The notes below the pieces were generated by a model. It made no database searches. It saw only the letters and a program-made list of their open reading frames with translations, and was not told where the DNA came from. From Paenibacillus oleatilyticus (GTDB lineage Bacteria > Bacillota > Bacilli > Paenibacillales > NBRC-103111), in the NCBI RefSeq assembly GCF_018998565.1, contig NZ_JAHNZO010000043.1:1-53687 (forward strand): a DNA stretch of 53,687 nucleotides, given 5' to 3'. The translations under genes were made by a program, and so were the position numbers. Of the stretch, positions 16,288-25,465 are shown piece after piece. Position 1 is the first letter of the stretch. Each line of letters begins with the position of its first letter.

Positions 16288-16559
16288 ATAAGAATCCGCC
16301 GAGCGGCCTGAGAGTGTTGAGAAAGTGATCATTGGGAGAATAGAGGTGTACGAATGGGTGAGGTATCCACTTCCGACCACTGTTGTCATCGGGAAATTTT
16401 GATTGGAAGCCGCTTATCAGCGGACATTTCCCGAAGACAAAGGTGGCCGCTATCGCTTCTCCAGTGGATACCCCACCTACGTATATATCTCTATTTTTGT
16501 TTAGACCACTTTCTCAACAAGCTCGAGCCGCCGAGCGGCCTGTTCTTATTCACCGGACC
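16278..16559. terminator. Bidirectional terminator split by repeat copy A
   Basis: GGTCCGGTGAATAAGAA (16278-16294) and its exact reverse complement (16543-16559) form a 17-base stem flanked by A runs (left) and TTAAAAAATA (right), between convergent genes. Removing the insert and one direct repeat would leave a compact hairpin with a 16-base loop. Confidence 0.65.
16296..16542 (+). repeat. Structured intergenic repeat, copy A
   Basis: The element is bounded by perfect 15-base direct repeats, CCGCCGAGCGGCCTG (16296-16310 and 16528-16542). Inside are 13-base perfect terminal inverted repeats, TGTTGAGAAAGTG (16315-16327) and its complement (16507-16519). Next come imperfect arms GTGAGGTATCCACT and AGTGGATACCCCAC, and a central hairpin GGGAAAT (16391-16397) with ATTTCCC (16426-16432) enclosing CCGCT/AGCGG. 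Copy B shares most of this sequence in opposite orientation and copy C shares the arms. No coding potential is seen. It resembles a non-autonomous mobile element or structured RNA. Confidence 0.85.
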
Positions 16560-16587
16560 TTAAAAAATATAGCCTGCCGGCTGCTGA

Positions 16588-17766
16588 TTATTTTTTCTGA
16601 GCTGCCGGCACGGTAAACTGCGCTTCCGGAATCCACTGCTTCCGGTAAAAATCCCTGCCCTTGATCCGGACACGATCCGGATACACCTCGACGTACAGCC
16701 CTTCGCTCTCTTCCCTGCCCTTCAGCTTTTCCGCTCCTTTGCCGTCGCTCGTCCACGTTTCGGACACCGAGGCGGTGTTGACCATCGTGAAGCCGTCCCG
16801 CACCAGCGTATCCGGCTGATTCAGCTCCCAGTGCGAGTGGCTGCTGAAGTAGATGACCTGCGGATACTGCGACAAGATCGCCTTCAGCTCCTCGTGCTGA
16901 ATGACGGCCCGGCTGTTCGTGCAGCAGAAATGCGTTCCCGATACCGTGGCAGGCAGCGGCTGGTGCAGGAAGACGAAGACCGGCTTGTTCGAGCCGGCGT
17001 CTTTTTTCAGCGTCTGCCTCAGCCATTCCAACTGCTCGGGTGACAAATAAGCGTCCTCCGCATTATTCTGGTCGGACTGCCGGTACCGCTCCGAGCCAAG
17101 GAAGATAAAGTGATAGCCCTTGATCGTCTTCTCGTGGTAGACCTTGTTCTCACCGGAGAACGCGAGAAAACGGGAAATCGACTCCTGCTCCGTTTCTCCG
17201 TTCGGGAAGCCGTCCGGGTTCCAACGGGTACGGCTGCTGTACCAGGCTTTGTAAAACTCGTGGTTGCCGATATTGTACAAGACGCTCTCCGGATGCGGCG
17301 CGCTTTGCATGAGCTCCTTTAGCTTGGCATAGTCCTCGGGCATGCCTTCGGTTAAATCCCCGTTGATCACGAGCGTGTCGGCCGACGGATTGATTTCGTT
17401 CAGGTCGTTCAATACGCGAACCAGCTTCTCGTGCGACGCATTCTCCCACGATTGAACGTGGATATCGCTGATGACGGGAAAGGTCAGCACCGGACTGCCG
17501 TCGGTTTGGGGCTGAACGCTTCTGGCGGCCGCGTCTTGCGGCGGCTTCGTTTGCGGAGCGGAGCCGGAGATAGCCGTCGGCGGGGCCGGCGACACGGCTT
17601 CGCCGCCCAGGAGCGGGCCGGATGCGGTGGAGGCTTGGCTTATGGCTTGTCCCATGCTGGTTGCCATCAGTTCGGAACCCATGGCAAAAGGAGCGGCTGC
17701 AGCGGTTGCAAGGGCGCCGGAGATCAAGGTGATGGACAGGACGGCGGATTGCAGCAGGTCTCGCAT
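16588..17766 (-). CDS. Secreted calcineurin-like metallophosphoesterase
   Basis: A 392-residue protein with an N-terminal signal or membrane segment (about residues 5-27), an Ala/Pro/Thr-rich linker, and from about residue 90 a metallophosphoesterase domain with all motifs: VISDIHVQ (D-x-H), INGDLTEG (G-D), NIGNHEF (G-N-H-E), FLHQPLP and SSHSHWEL (G/S-H-x-H). It should hydrolyse a phosphoester outside the cytoplasm using two metal ions; the substrate is unknown. ATG 17766 has AAAGGAGTG upstream. It is convergent with the glycan operon, with repeat copy A between their 3' ends. Confidence 0.85.
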   Translation of the reverse strand: MRDLLQSAVLSITLISGALATAAAAPFAMGSELMATSMGQAISQASTASGPLLGGEAVSPAPPTAISGSAPQTKPPQDAAARSVQPQTDGSPVLTFPVISDIHVQSWENASHEKLVRVLNDLNEINPSADTLVINGDLTEGMPEDYAKLKELMQSAPHPESVLYNIGNHEFYKAWYSSRTRWNPDGFPNGETEQESISRFLAFSGENKVYHEKTIKGYHFIFLGSERYRQSDQNNAEDAYLSPEQLEWLRQTLKKDAGSNKPVFVFLHQPLPATVSGTHFCCTNSRAVIQHEELKAILSQYPQVIYFSSHSHWELNQPDTLVRDGFTMVNTASVSETWTSDGKGAEKLKGREESEGLYVEVYPDRVRIKGRDFYRKQWIPEAQFTVPAAQKK

Positions 17767-18246
17767 GAAATCACTCCTTTTTCTTAGTTGCGCTTTTTTT
17801 GTCTTTTCGGTCTTTTATATACTTCGGCGTACGGCTCCCCCGTTTTGACCCATTACGGTAAACTTTTCTACATCATGGCTAGTATTGGCCCGAAGCCGCA
17901 AGATTGAAGACGAGTTCGCTTTGGTAAAAGTTTCAGTGTATCCAATTTTCGGTCGGCCTTTCTCCATTTCTTGGTCGCGGGGCTCCTTTTTAACATAACC
18001 AAAGTTTGTTATTGCTTCGTCAAGCTGGCAAGAATTGTTTGTGAAACCAACGGGAGGCATTCACAAAATCTTTATTTGATGCGACGGAAATCGGCAGCTA
18101 TGAGTAGGGAAAGCCTGCAAACGGGCTTTCCGAAAGGGTCTTTGGTCCGGCTTCGTGTAAAGAAACCGCAAACGCCGTCTCCGACTTGGGCGGGAGGGCC
18201 CGGATCAAGGGCGTTTACGCGTCCGTTTTTTCGGTTGGAATGATGC
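17767..18246. other. Intergenic region upstream of the ilv-leu promoter
   Basis: About 480 bases between the divergent metallophosphoesterase and ilvB units. It should hold the phosphoesterase promoter, though I found no strong -35/-10. An 81-codon minus frame (17815-18060) lacks a ribosome site. The last 150 bases have scattered short inverted segments (GGGCTTTCC/GAAAGGGTC, AAACGCC/GGGCGTTT) that could be the remains of a terminator. Confidence 0.4.
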
Positions 18247-18275
18247 TTGACTAAAAAATCGATTCGGCATATAAT
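18247..18275 (+). promoter_or_regulatory. Promoter of the ilv-leu operon
   Basis: TTGACT (18247-18252), a 17-base spacer and a consensus TATAAT (18270-18275). Transcription should start near 18282, just before the T-box leader. Confidence 0.9.
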
Positions 18276-18282
18276 ACAAAAA

Positions 18283-18690
18283 AACACATCAGAACTATCG
18301 GCTATGAAGAGGACGAAGTTATAAGGGCTCTTATGTTCAGAGAGCAGTGGAGATGCTGAAACCAATGCCTTAACCCCTTATGTACGAGCTCACCTCGGAG
18401 CTGTTTTCCTGAAAGCTTTTCGCATAACATCAGGCTTTACCGCTTGAAAGCGACAATGTTACTAGGGAAAATCGGACTTGGCACACGTTACCGTGCCGAA
18501 GGTAAGAGACGCGAATTTACGGGTCGTCATCGTGCTAGCCGATGAGGATTGCTGCGGCGCGCATTACCTGCTAAGGTTATTTGCCGCGAGGCATCTAACA
18601 AATTCTGGGTGGTACCACGGAAGATTAACCCCTTTCGTCCCGTCAGACGCACATGCTGCGTTTGGGGATGAGAGGGGTTTTTTAGTCGTT
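18283..18690 (+). ncRNA. T-box leader, leucine type (specifier CUC)
   Basis: The conserved T-box TGGGTGGTACCACGG is at 18606-18620 and is followed by a transcription terminator. In Stem I, ATAAGGG pairs with CCCTTAT, placing GAG-CTC-ACC in the specifier loop, with CTC (Leu) at 18389-18391. Uncharged tRNA-Leu would bind the specifier and the T-box bulge and prevent termination. Leucine sensing fits the downstream ilvBN-ilvC-leuA genes and the known B. subtilis ilv-leu leader. The leader family is very secure; the specifier reading is a little less so. Confidence 0.9.
18627..18683 (+). terminator. T-box-controlled terminator before ilvB
   Basis: AACCCCTTTCGTCCC (18627-18641) pairs with GGGATGAGAGGGGTT (18665-18679) using a few G-U pairs, followed by a T run. 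The 5' side lies next to the T-box, so the antiterminator and terminator are alternatives. Confidence 0.88.
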
Positions 18691-18721
18691 TGTCGGATTA
18701 TCTGAGAGGAGGCCAATATTC

Positions 18722-20464
18722 ATGATCGTCCAAACCACACAAAAGTCAAAGGAACAGCTTCGCGAAGAGCTGCTGAAGCCGGACGTCATTACCGGTTCGG
18801 AAATGCTGCTTCGCAGCCTGCTGCTGGAGGACGTGGATTGCGTCTTCGGTTATCCCGGCGGAGCGGTCTTATATATTTACGATGCCATGCACGGCAATCC
18901 GGATTTTAACCATTTGCTGACGCGGCATGAGCAAGGCGCGATTCACGCAGCCGACGGGTACGCCCGTTCGACCGGCAAGGTAGGCGTCTGTATCGCCACC
19001 TCGGGTCCGGGGGCAACGAACCTCGTTACCGGGATTGCGACGGCTTACATGGATTCGGTGCCGCTCGTGGTCATCACGGGCAACGTTGCGACATCGGTGA
19101 TCGGTACGGACGCGTTCCAAGAGGCGGACATTACCGGCATCACGATGCCGATTACGAAGCACAGCTACTTGGTGCGCGACGTGAATGATTTGCCGCGCAT
19201 TATCAAAGAAGCGTTCCATATCGCTTCGACCGGCCGCAGAGGCCCGGTTCTGATCGATATTCCGAAAGACGTTTCGAACGATACGGCGCCGTTCTATTAT
19301 CCGGAGAAGGTGGACATCCGCGGCTACAATCCGACGGTGCAGCCGAACAAGCTCCAGGTCGACAAGATGCTGGAAGCGATCGCCGAGAGCGAGCGTCCGG
19401 TGATCATTGCGGGCGGCGGCGTTGTCTACGCGGATGCGGCAGAGCAGCTGCTCGAGTTCGTCAACAAAACGCGGATTCCGGTCGCCACGACGCTGCTTGG
19501 CTTGGGCGGCTTCCCGAGCGCGCACGAGCTGTGGCTCGGCATGCCGGGGATGCACGGAACGTACACCGCCAACAACGCGCTGCAAAACTGCGATCTGCTG
19601 ATCGGCATCGGCGCCCGGTTCGACGACCGCGTCACGATGAAGGTGGACGGCTTTGCGCCGAAGGCGAAAAAAATTGTCCACATCGACGTGGACCCGGCGG
19701 AAATCGGCAAAATCGTCGAAACGGCCATTCCAGTCGTCGGCGACGTGAAGGCTGCGCTGCAGCTTGCCAACCTGAAGGCGAAGCCGTCCCGGTCCGAGAA
19801 ATGGATCGAATGGGTGCAGGAGACAAAGCGGAATTTCCCGCTGCGCTACAAAGATTCCGATACGGAGCTGAAGCCGCAGTACGTGATCGAGATGATCCAC
19901 GAGACGACCAAGGGCGAAGCGATCGTGACAACGGACGTCGGCCAGCATCAGATGTGGGCGGCGCAGTATTACAAATTCAATCATCCGCGTTCCTGGATCA
20001 CCTCGGGCGGCCTCGGCACGATGGGCTTCGGATTCCCGTCGGCGATCGGCGCGCAGAAGGCGCACCCGGACCGGCTGGTCGTCTCGATCAACGGCGACGG
20101 CGGCATGCAGATGTGCTCCCAGGAGCTGGCGGTTTGCGCGATTCACCAAATTCCGGTCAAAATCGTCGTCATCAACAACCAGGTGCTTGGCATGGTGCGC
20201 CAATGGCAGGAGATCATTTACGACAACCGGTACAGCCACATCGACCTGGCCGGCAGCCCGGATTTCGTAAAGTTGGCGGAAGCTTACGGCGTGAAGGGTC
20301 TTCGTGCGACGAACAAAGACGAAGCCCGCCAAGCTTGGCAGGAAGCGCTTGATACCCCGGGTCCCGTGCTCGTCGAATTCGTCGTCCGGAAGCACGAGAA
20401 CGTGTTCCCGATGGTAACGCAGGGCTCGACGATAGACCAAATGTTAATGGGGGATTCGGAATGA
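18722..20464 (+). CDS. ilvB: Acetolactate synthase large subunit
   Basis: A 580-residue thiamine-diphosphate enzyme that condenses two pyruvates, or pyruvate and 2-oxobutyrate, in the first common step of valine, leucine and isoleucine synthesis. Domains in order: PYR (GYPGGAVLYIYD, catalytic Glu in TRHEQGAIHAADGYAR), central FAD-binding-type domain, and PP domain with the TPP/Mg loop NGDGGMQMCSQE..NN. Length is normal. ATG 18722 has GAGAGGAGG upstream. It is the first gene behind the leucine T-box and overlaps ilvN by four bases. Confidence 0.97.
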   Translation: MIVQTTQKSKEQLREELLKPDVITGSEMLLRSLLLEDVDCVFGYPGGAVLYIYDAMHGNPDFNHLLTRHEQGAIHAADGYARSTGKVGVCIATSGPGATNLVTGIATAYMDSVPLVVITGNVATSVIGTDAFQEADITGITMPITKHSYLVRDVNDLPRIIKEAFHIASTGRRGPVLIDIPKDVSNDTAPFYYPEKVDIRGYNPTVQPNKLQVDKMLEAIAESERPVIIAGGGVVYADAAEQLLEFVNKTRIPVATTLLGLGGFPSAHELWLGMPGMHGTYTANNALQNCDLLIGIGARFDDRVTMKVDGFAPKAKKIVHIDVDPAEIGKIVETAIPVVGDVKAALQLANLKAKPSRSEKWIEWVQETKRNFPLRYKDSDTELKPQYVIEMIHETTKGEAIVTTDVGQHQMWAAQYYKFNHPRSWITSGGLGTMGFGFPSAIGAQKAHPDRLVVSINGDGGMQMCSQELAVCAIHQIPVKIVVINNQVLGMVRQWQEIIYDNRYSHIDLAGSPDFVKLAEAYGVKGLRATNKDEARQAWQEALDTPGPVLVEFVVRKHENVFPMVTQGSTIDQMLMGDSE

Positions 20465-20949
20465 CACGCAAACACACCATATCCGTTCTAGTGAACAACC
20501 AGCCCGGTGTGCTGCAGCGCGTATCCGGCCTGTTCGGCCGCCGGGGCTTCAATATCGAGAGCATTACGGTGGGCGAGTCCGAGGAAAAAGGGCTCTCCCG
20601 CATGGTTATCGTCACGACGGGAGACGACAAGACGCTGGAACAGGTTTCCAAGCAGCTCTATAAGCTGATCGACGTGATCAAAGTCGTCGACCTGAGCGCC
20701 CATCCGATGGTGGCGCGCGAGCTGGCGCTGATCAAAGTAAACGCCGAGCCAAGCATGCGGCCGGAAATTCTCGGCGTCGTCGAGACGTTCCGCGCGGCGG
20801 TCGTCGATATCGGTCCGAGCTCGCTGATCGTGCAGGTGGTCGGGGATTCGGAGAAAATCGAAGCCATGACCGAGCTGCTCAAGCCTTACGGCATCAAGGA
20901 GCTGTCTCGCACCGGCGTAACGGCGATGATTCGCGGTATGAATAAATAA
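20461..20949 (+). CDS. ilvN: Acetolactate synthase small regulatory subunit
   Basis: A 162-residue regulatory subunit with an N-terminal ACT domain (HTISVLVNNQPGVLQRVSGL) that binds valine for feedback inhibition, and the C-terminal domain (MVARELALIKVNAEP..EILGVVETFRA). The start overlaps the ilvB stop as ATGA, so the two subunits are made in coupled fashion. Length is as expected (160-175). The gene is followed by an unusual structured intergenic segment before ilvC. Confidence 0.96.
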   Translation: MTRKHTISVLVNNQPGVLQRVSGLFGRRGFNIESITVGESEEKGLSRMVIVTTGDDKTLEQVSKQLYKLIDVIKVVDLSAHPMVARELALIKVNAEPSMRPEILGVVETFRAAVVDIGPSSLIVQVVGDSEKIEAMTELLKPYGIKELSRTGVTAMIRGMNK

Positions 20950-20984
20950 TTCATTTTTCGTTTTGCTACTAATATCAAGATGAT

Positions 20985-21079
20985 CCTGTGAGCGGGGGCT
21001 CATGCGGATGACGGGGCCAACCCGGCCGACGGTCCGAGCTTCCTGTCCCCCGTCGTCCGTTCGAGCACCCGTTCACAGG
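20985..21079 (+). ncRNA. Rod-like structured element between ilvN and ilvC
   Basis: CCTGTGAGCGGGGGCTC (20985-21001) pairs with GAGCACCCGTTCACAGG (21063-21079). Inside, GGATGACGGGG (21006-21016) pairs with CCCCGTCGTCC (21048-21058), and GGCC (21015-21018) can pair with GGCC (21024-21027) as an alternative or extension. No T run follows. It could be a processing site, a stabilising mRNA structure or an unrecognised regulator. Confidence 0.5.
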
Positions 21080-21107
21080 GTTTAATTCAAAGGAGGAGCT
21101 ATTATCC

Positions 21108-22100
<993 letters not shown>

Positions 22101-22129
22101 TTCGGCAGACGATTTCAACCTATAACGGA

Positions 22130-22217
22130 GAAGCGGCATAAGGTCGGCTTGAAGCGGCGCAGGGAAATGGACAACAAGAGATCCGATCCCTGTCCGTTTC
22201 GGGTCGCACCTTTTTCT
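22130..22217 (+). other. Structured spacer between ilvC and leuA
   Basis: GAAATGGACA pairs with TGTCCGTTTC (10 bases, one G-U) around a 17-base loop near 22165-22200, and an outer AAGGTCG can pair with CGCACCTT, followed by TTTTTCTGTTTT. It looks like a weak internal terminator or processing hairpin that could lower leuA expression relative to ilvC. Confidence 0.4.
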
Positions 22218-22261
22218 GTTTTAAATGCAAGTCAATTCCAAAGGAGGCGCAGCCAAGACCC

Positions 22262-23809
22262 ATGAGAAAAATTTATATTTTCGATACGACGCTTCGTGAC
22301 GGCGAACAGTCGCCGGGTGTCAACCTGAATATGCAGGAAAAAGTTGAGATTGCGCTGCAGCTTGAGAAGCTCGGCGTCGACCGGATGGAAGCCGGCTTCC
22401 CGGCGGCCTCTCCCGGAGACTTGGCGGGCGTCAGCGCCGTAGCCCGTGCCGTGAAAAATGCCTCGGTTATCGCCCTGTCGCGCTCCCGCGAGCAGGACAT
22501 CGAGGCGGCCCGCGAAGCGCTGAAGGATGCGCAGGACCCGTGTCTGCATTTGTTCCTCGCTACTTCGCCGATTCACCGCCAGCACAAGCTGCGGATGGAA
22601 AAGCATCAAGTGCTCGAAACGGCGGAAGCGGCGATCCGTTACGCGAAGAAATATTTCAGCAAAATCGAGTTTTCGCCGGAAGATGCCGGCCGCACCGAGC
22701 TCGATTTTCTGTGCGAAGTCACGGAGATGGCGATCCGCGCCGGCGCGACGGTCGTGAACATCCCGGATACGGTCGGTTACATGATGCCTTATGAATACGG
22801 AAACATTTTCAAGACGTTGAAAGAGAACGTACCGGGCATCGAGAAAATTCAGCTCAGCGCGCACTGTCACGACGACTTGGGCATGGCGACGGCGAATGCG
22901 CTGGCGGCGATTCTGAACGGAGCGGACCAGATCGAAGGGACGATCAACGGCATCGGCGAACGCGCGGGCAATACGTCGATCGAGGAAGTGGCGATGGCGC
23001 TTGAGACGCGTCAGGAGTTTTTCCAAGCGAAGACGACGCTCACGCTGTCCGAGATTGCCCGTACGAGCCGTTTGGTCAGCAAGCTGACTGGTATGGTCGT
23101 GCCGGGAAACAAGGCGATTGTCGGCGCCAATGCGTTCGCGCACGAATCCGGTATCCATCAGGACGGCATGCTGAAGGAAAAGACGACGTACGAGATTATG
23201 TCGCCTGAGACGATCGGGCTCAAGGAAAGCAAGCTGGTGCTCGGCAAGCACTCCGGACGCCATGCGTTCCGCGAGAAGCTGGTCGACCTCGGCTACAACC
23301 TCGACGACGAGCATGTGAATGCCGCATTCGCCAAGTTCAAAGACTTGGCTGACAAGAAGAAGAACGTCACGGACGAAGACATCGTCGCGCTGCTCGAAGA
23401 GAAGCTGATCGAGACGCCCGAGGTGTTCTCGCTGGAGACGATTCAAGTCTCGTACGGCAATCAATCGACTCCGACGGCTACCGTGCGGATCAACTTGCTC
23501 GATGGCGGTCACCTGGAAGAAGCGGCCGTCGGCAACGGCTCCGTCGATGCAATCTACAAAGCGATCGACAAGGCGACCAAGGAAGAAGTCGAGCTCGACG
23601 ACTATTCGATTCAATCGGTTACGCACGGCAAGGATGCGCTTGGCGAAGTGCACGTGGTGCTGAAGCAGGGCCATTACGCCGTACTCGGCCGCGGCGTTAG
23701 CACGGACATCCTCGAAGCGAGCGCCCGCGCGTACGTGGACGCGATCAACCGCTTGATCGAGAAACGCAAAAGCCCGGCTCGCAGCCGCGATAATGTGACG
23801 TTGATATAA
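22262..23809 (+). CDS. leuA: 2-isopropylmalate synthase
   Basis: A 515-residue enzyme that joins acetyl-CoA and 3-methyl-2-oxobutanoate, the first committed step of leucine synthesis. The TIM barrel holds FDTTLRDGEQSPGVNL (family signature 1), the metal-binding HCHDDLGMATANALAA and NGIGERAGNTSIEEVAMAL. From about residue 390 comes the C-terminal leucine-sensing domain. GGAGGCG lies upstream of ATG 22262. It ends the T-box operon: a terminator follows and, unlike B. subtilis, leuB, leuC and leuD do not. Confidence 0.96.
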   Translation: MRKIYIFDTTLRDGEQSPGVNLNMQEKVEIALQLEKLGVDRMEAGFPAASPGDLAGVSAVARAVKNASVIALSRSREQDIEAAREALKDAQDPCLHLFLATSPIHRQHKLRMEKHQVLETAEAAIRYAKKYFSKIEFSPEDAGRTELDFLCEVTEMAIRAGATVVNIPDTVGYMMPYEYGNIFKTLKENVPGIEKIQLSAHCHDDLGMATANALAAILNGADQIEGTINGIGERAGNTSIEEVAMALETRQEFFQAKTTLTLSEIARTSRLVSKLTGMVVPGNKAIVGANAFAHESGIHQDGMLKEKTTYEIMSPETIGLKESKLVLGKHSGRHAFREKLVDLGYNLDDEHVNAAFAKFKDLADKKKNVTDEDIVALLEEKLIETPEVFSLETIQVSYGNQSTPTATVRINLLDGGHLEEAAVGNGSVDAIYKAIDKATKEEVELDDYSIQSVTHGKDALGEVHVVLKQGHYAVLGRGVSTDILEASARAYVDAINRLIEKRKSPARSRDNVTLI

Positions 23810-23838
23810 GAAGTAAGTACATGTACTTGTTTATTTTT

Positions 23839-23866
23839 GCCGGCGCCTTGAGTGCCGGCTTTTTTC
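23839..23866 (+). terminator. Terminator after leuA
   Basis: GCCGGC (23839-23844) and GCCGGC (23854-23859) form a stem with a 9-base loop, followed by TTTTTT. Confidence 0.85.
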
Positions 23867-24135
23867 ATTCAATCATCATGATTCCCGAACCTTATTCCGA
23901 CACCTGCAGACTGAGTTTATGTAAAAAGATACTATATACTTGGAACTAAAGAAACGCATTTCAATGGCCGATATATAATGTATGATATCCAAGAGATATC
24001 TCCTTTAGAGGGAGAGGTATGATAGTACCCTGCCTTTAACAAAAGGAGAGTTTTTGTTCAAGATGTTTCTTGAACAAATTTCTTTTTAAAGTGGATCCGT
24101 TTCAGCTTATTTCATACATTATACGGAGGTCGACA
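23867..24135 (+). other. Leader region of the rhamnose cluster
   Basis: About 270 A+T-rich bases. TATAAT at 23974-23979 is a likely -10, but its -35 is poor. Near the 3' end a perfect hairpin TTGTTCAAGA (24054-24063) with TCTTGAACAA (24068-24077) and a tgtt loop is followed by ATTTCTTTTT, which could act as an attenuator ahead of rfbA. No gene is seen. Confidence 0.4.
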
Positions 24136-24876
24136 ATGAAGGGAATTATTCTTGCGGGCGGAACCGGTTCCAGACTCTATCCTCTTACGAAAGTAACGAA
24201 CAAACACCTTTTGCCTGTAGGCAAATATCCTATGATTTATCATGCCATTCATAAATTGATTAAAGCGGATATATATGAAATTCTTATTGTGACTGGCCGG
24301 GAGCATATGGGTGATGTAGTCAACCTTTTGGGCAGCGGTCATGAATTTGGGGTAACATTTACGTATAAAGTACAGGATCAAGCTGGTGGAATTGCTCAAG
24401 CTTTAGGATTGGCCCAAAATTTTGTCGGTCAGGATTCCATGGTGGTTATTTTGGGAGATAATGTGTTTGAAGATAATATAAGTCCTTATGTCCAAAATTT
24501 CGATAAACAAGGCCGTGGGGCAAAAATTCTTCTCAAAGAGGTTCATGATCCTGAACGTTACGGTGTAGCAGAACTATTGGTGGAAAAAATTGTTTCCATT
24601 GAAGAAAAACCAACAGTACCGAAAAGTTCATTCGCGGTAACCGGAATTTATATGTATGATAACAAGGTGTTTGATGTTATTAAAACATTAAAGCCCTCGG
24701 GGCGTGGAGAGCTTGAGATCACTGACGTAAATAACGCATACATTCAAAATAATGAGCTAACCTATGATGTTCTTCAAGGTTGGTGGACTGACGCCGGAAC
24801 TCACTCATCCTTAGCAAAGGCAAATGAATTAGCAGTAGGACTTGAATTTGGAAATCATTTTGGGTGTATCAATTAA
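24136..24876 (+). CDS. rfbA: Glucose-1-phosphate thymidylyltransferase
   Basis: A 246-residue nucleotidyltransferase making dTDP-glucose from dTTP and glucose-1-phosphate, the first step of dTDP-L-rhamnose synthesis. The signature GIILAGGTGSRLYPLT is at residues 3-18; ILGDNVFEDN, EKPTVPKSS and GWWTDAGTH are further motifs. It is the short form common in Firmicutes (about 245 rather than 290 residues). The true start is ATG 24136, preceded by ACGGAGGTCGAC; an upstream in-frame ATG at 24070 lies in the leader hairpin. Codons are A/T-rich, unlike leuA upstream. Confidence 0.95.
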   Translation: MKGIILAGGTGSRLYPLTKVTNKHLLPVGKYPMIYHAIHKLIKADIYEILIVTGREHMGDVVNLLGSGHEFGVTFTYKVQDQAGGIAQALGLAQNFVGQDSMVVILGDNVFEDNISPYVQNFDKQGRGAKILLKEVHDPERYGVAELLVEKIVSIEEKPTVPKSSFAVTGIYMYDNKVFDVIKTLKPSGRGELEITDVNNAYIQNNELTYDVLQGWWTDAGTHSSLAKANELAVGLEFGNHFGCIN

Positions 24877-24906
24877 AAATAAAGTTTACTAATGGAGAGG
24901 GTTTTC

Positions 24907-25455
24907 TTGAAAATATACCCTACAAAGTTTCAAGAAGTGAAGCTGATCGAGCCTATTGTATTTAAAGATTCACGTGGTTTTTTTATGGAGAGCTATAATG
25001 AACAAATTTTAAAAAAATCTGGAGTTAATTATTCATTTGTTCAAGATAACCATTCCTTATCGTGCGATGGGGGTGTATTGAGAGGGCTTCATTATCAATT
25101 GGAACCGAAGGCACAATCAAAGCTGGTAAGAGTTATTGCTGGGGCTATTTTTGATGTTGTTGTTGATATCAGAAAATCCTCGCCGACCTTTGGAGAATGG
25201 TATGGTGTTATTTTAAGTGAGTCTAACAAAAGGCAGTTGTTAGTACCCAAAGGGTTTGCCCATGGTTTCTGTACGTTGGTTCCAAATACTCAAGTCCTTT
25301 ATAAGGTTGACGAATACTACTCACCTGAACATGACCGTGGAATTATGTGGAACGACCCCAGTCTTGGCATTGAATGGCCTGTAAACAAACCTCAGCTTTC
25401 AGCTAAGGATGAAAAGCATCCGTTACTTCGGGATGCTGAAATTAACTTTATTTAA
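24907..25455 (+). CDS. rfbC: dTDP-4-dehydrorhamnose 3,5-epimerase
   Basis: A 182-residue cupin-fold epimerase, third step of dTDP-rhamnose synthesis. Motifs: DSRGFFMESYNE, the catalytic His in GVLRGLHYQLEP, VVVDIRKSSPTFG and PKGFAHGFCTL. I choose TTG 24907, six bases after GGAGAGG, giving the typical start MKIYPTKFQEVKLIEP; the ATG at 24892 lies within that ribosome site. It is 30 bases from rfbA in the same operon. Confidence 0.94.
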   Translation: MKIYPTKFQEVKLIEPIVFKDSRGFFMESYNEQILKKSGVNYSFVQDNHSLSCDGGVLRGLHYQLEPKAQSKLVRVIAGAIFDVVVDIRKSSPTFGEWYGVILSESNKRQLLVPKGFAHGFCTLVPNTQVLYKVDEYYSPEHDRGIMWNDPSLGIEWPVNKPQLSAKDEKHPLLRDAEINFI

Positions 25456-25465
25456 TGGAGGCCAT

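Noticed and set aside
17815..18060. 81-codon minus-strand open frame upstream of the T-box
   Set aside because: No ribosome site, no recognisable domain, lies in the expected promoter region.
23815..23828. 14-base palindrome AAGTACATGTACTT after leuA
   Set aside because: Directly followed by the leuA terminator; no promoter nearby and such palindromes occur by chance.
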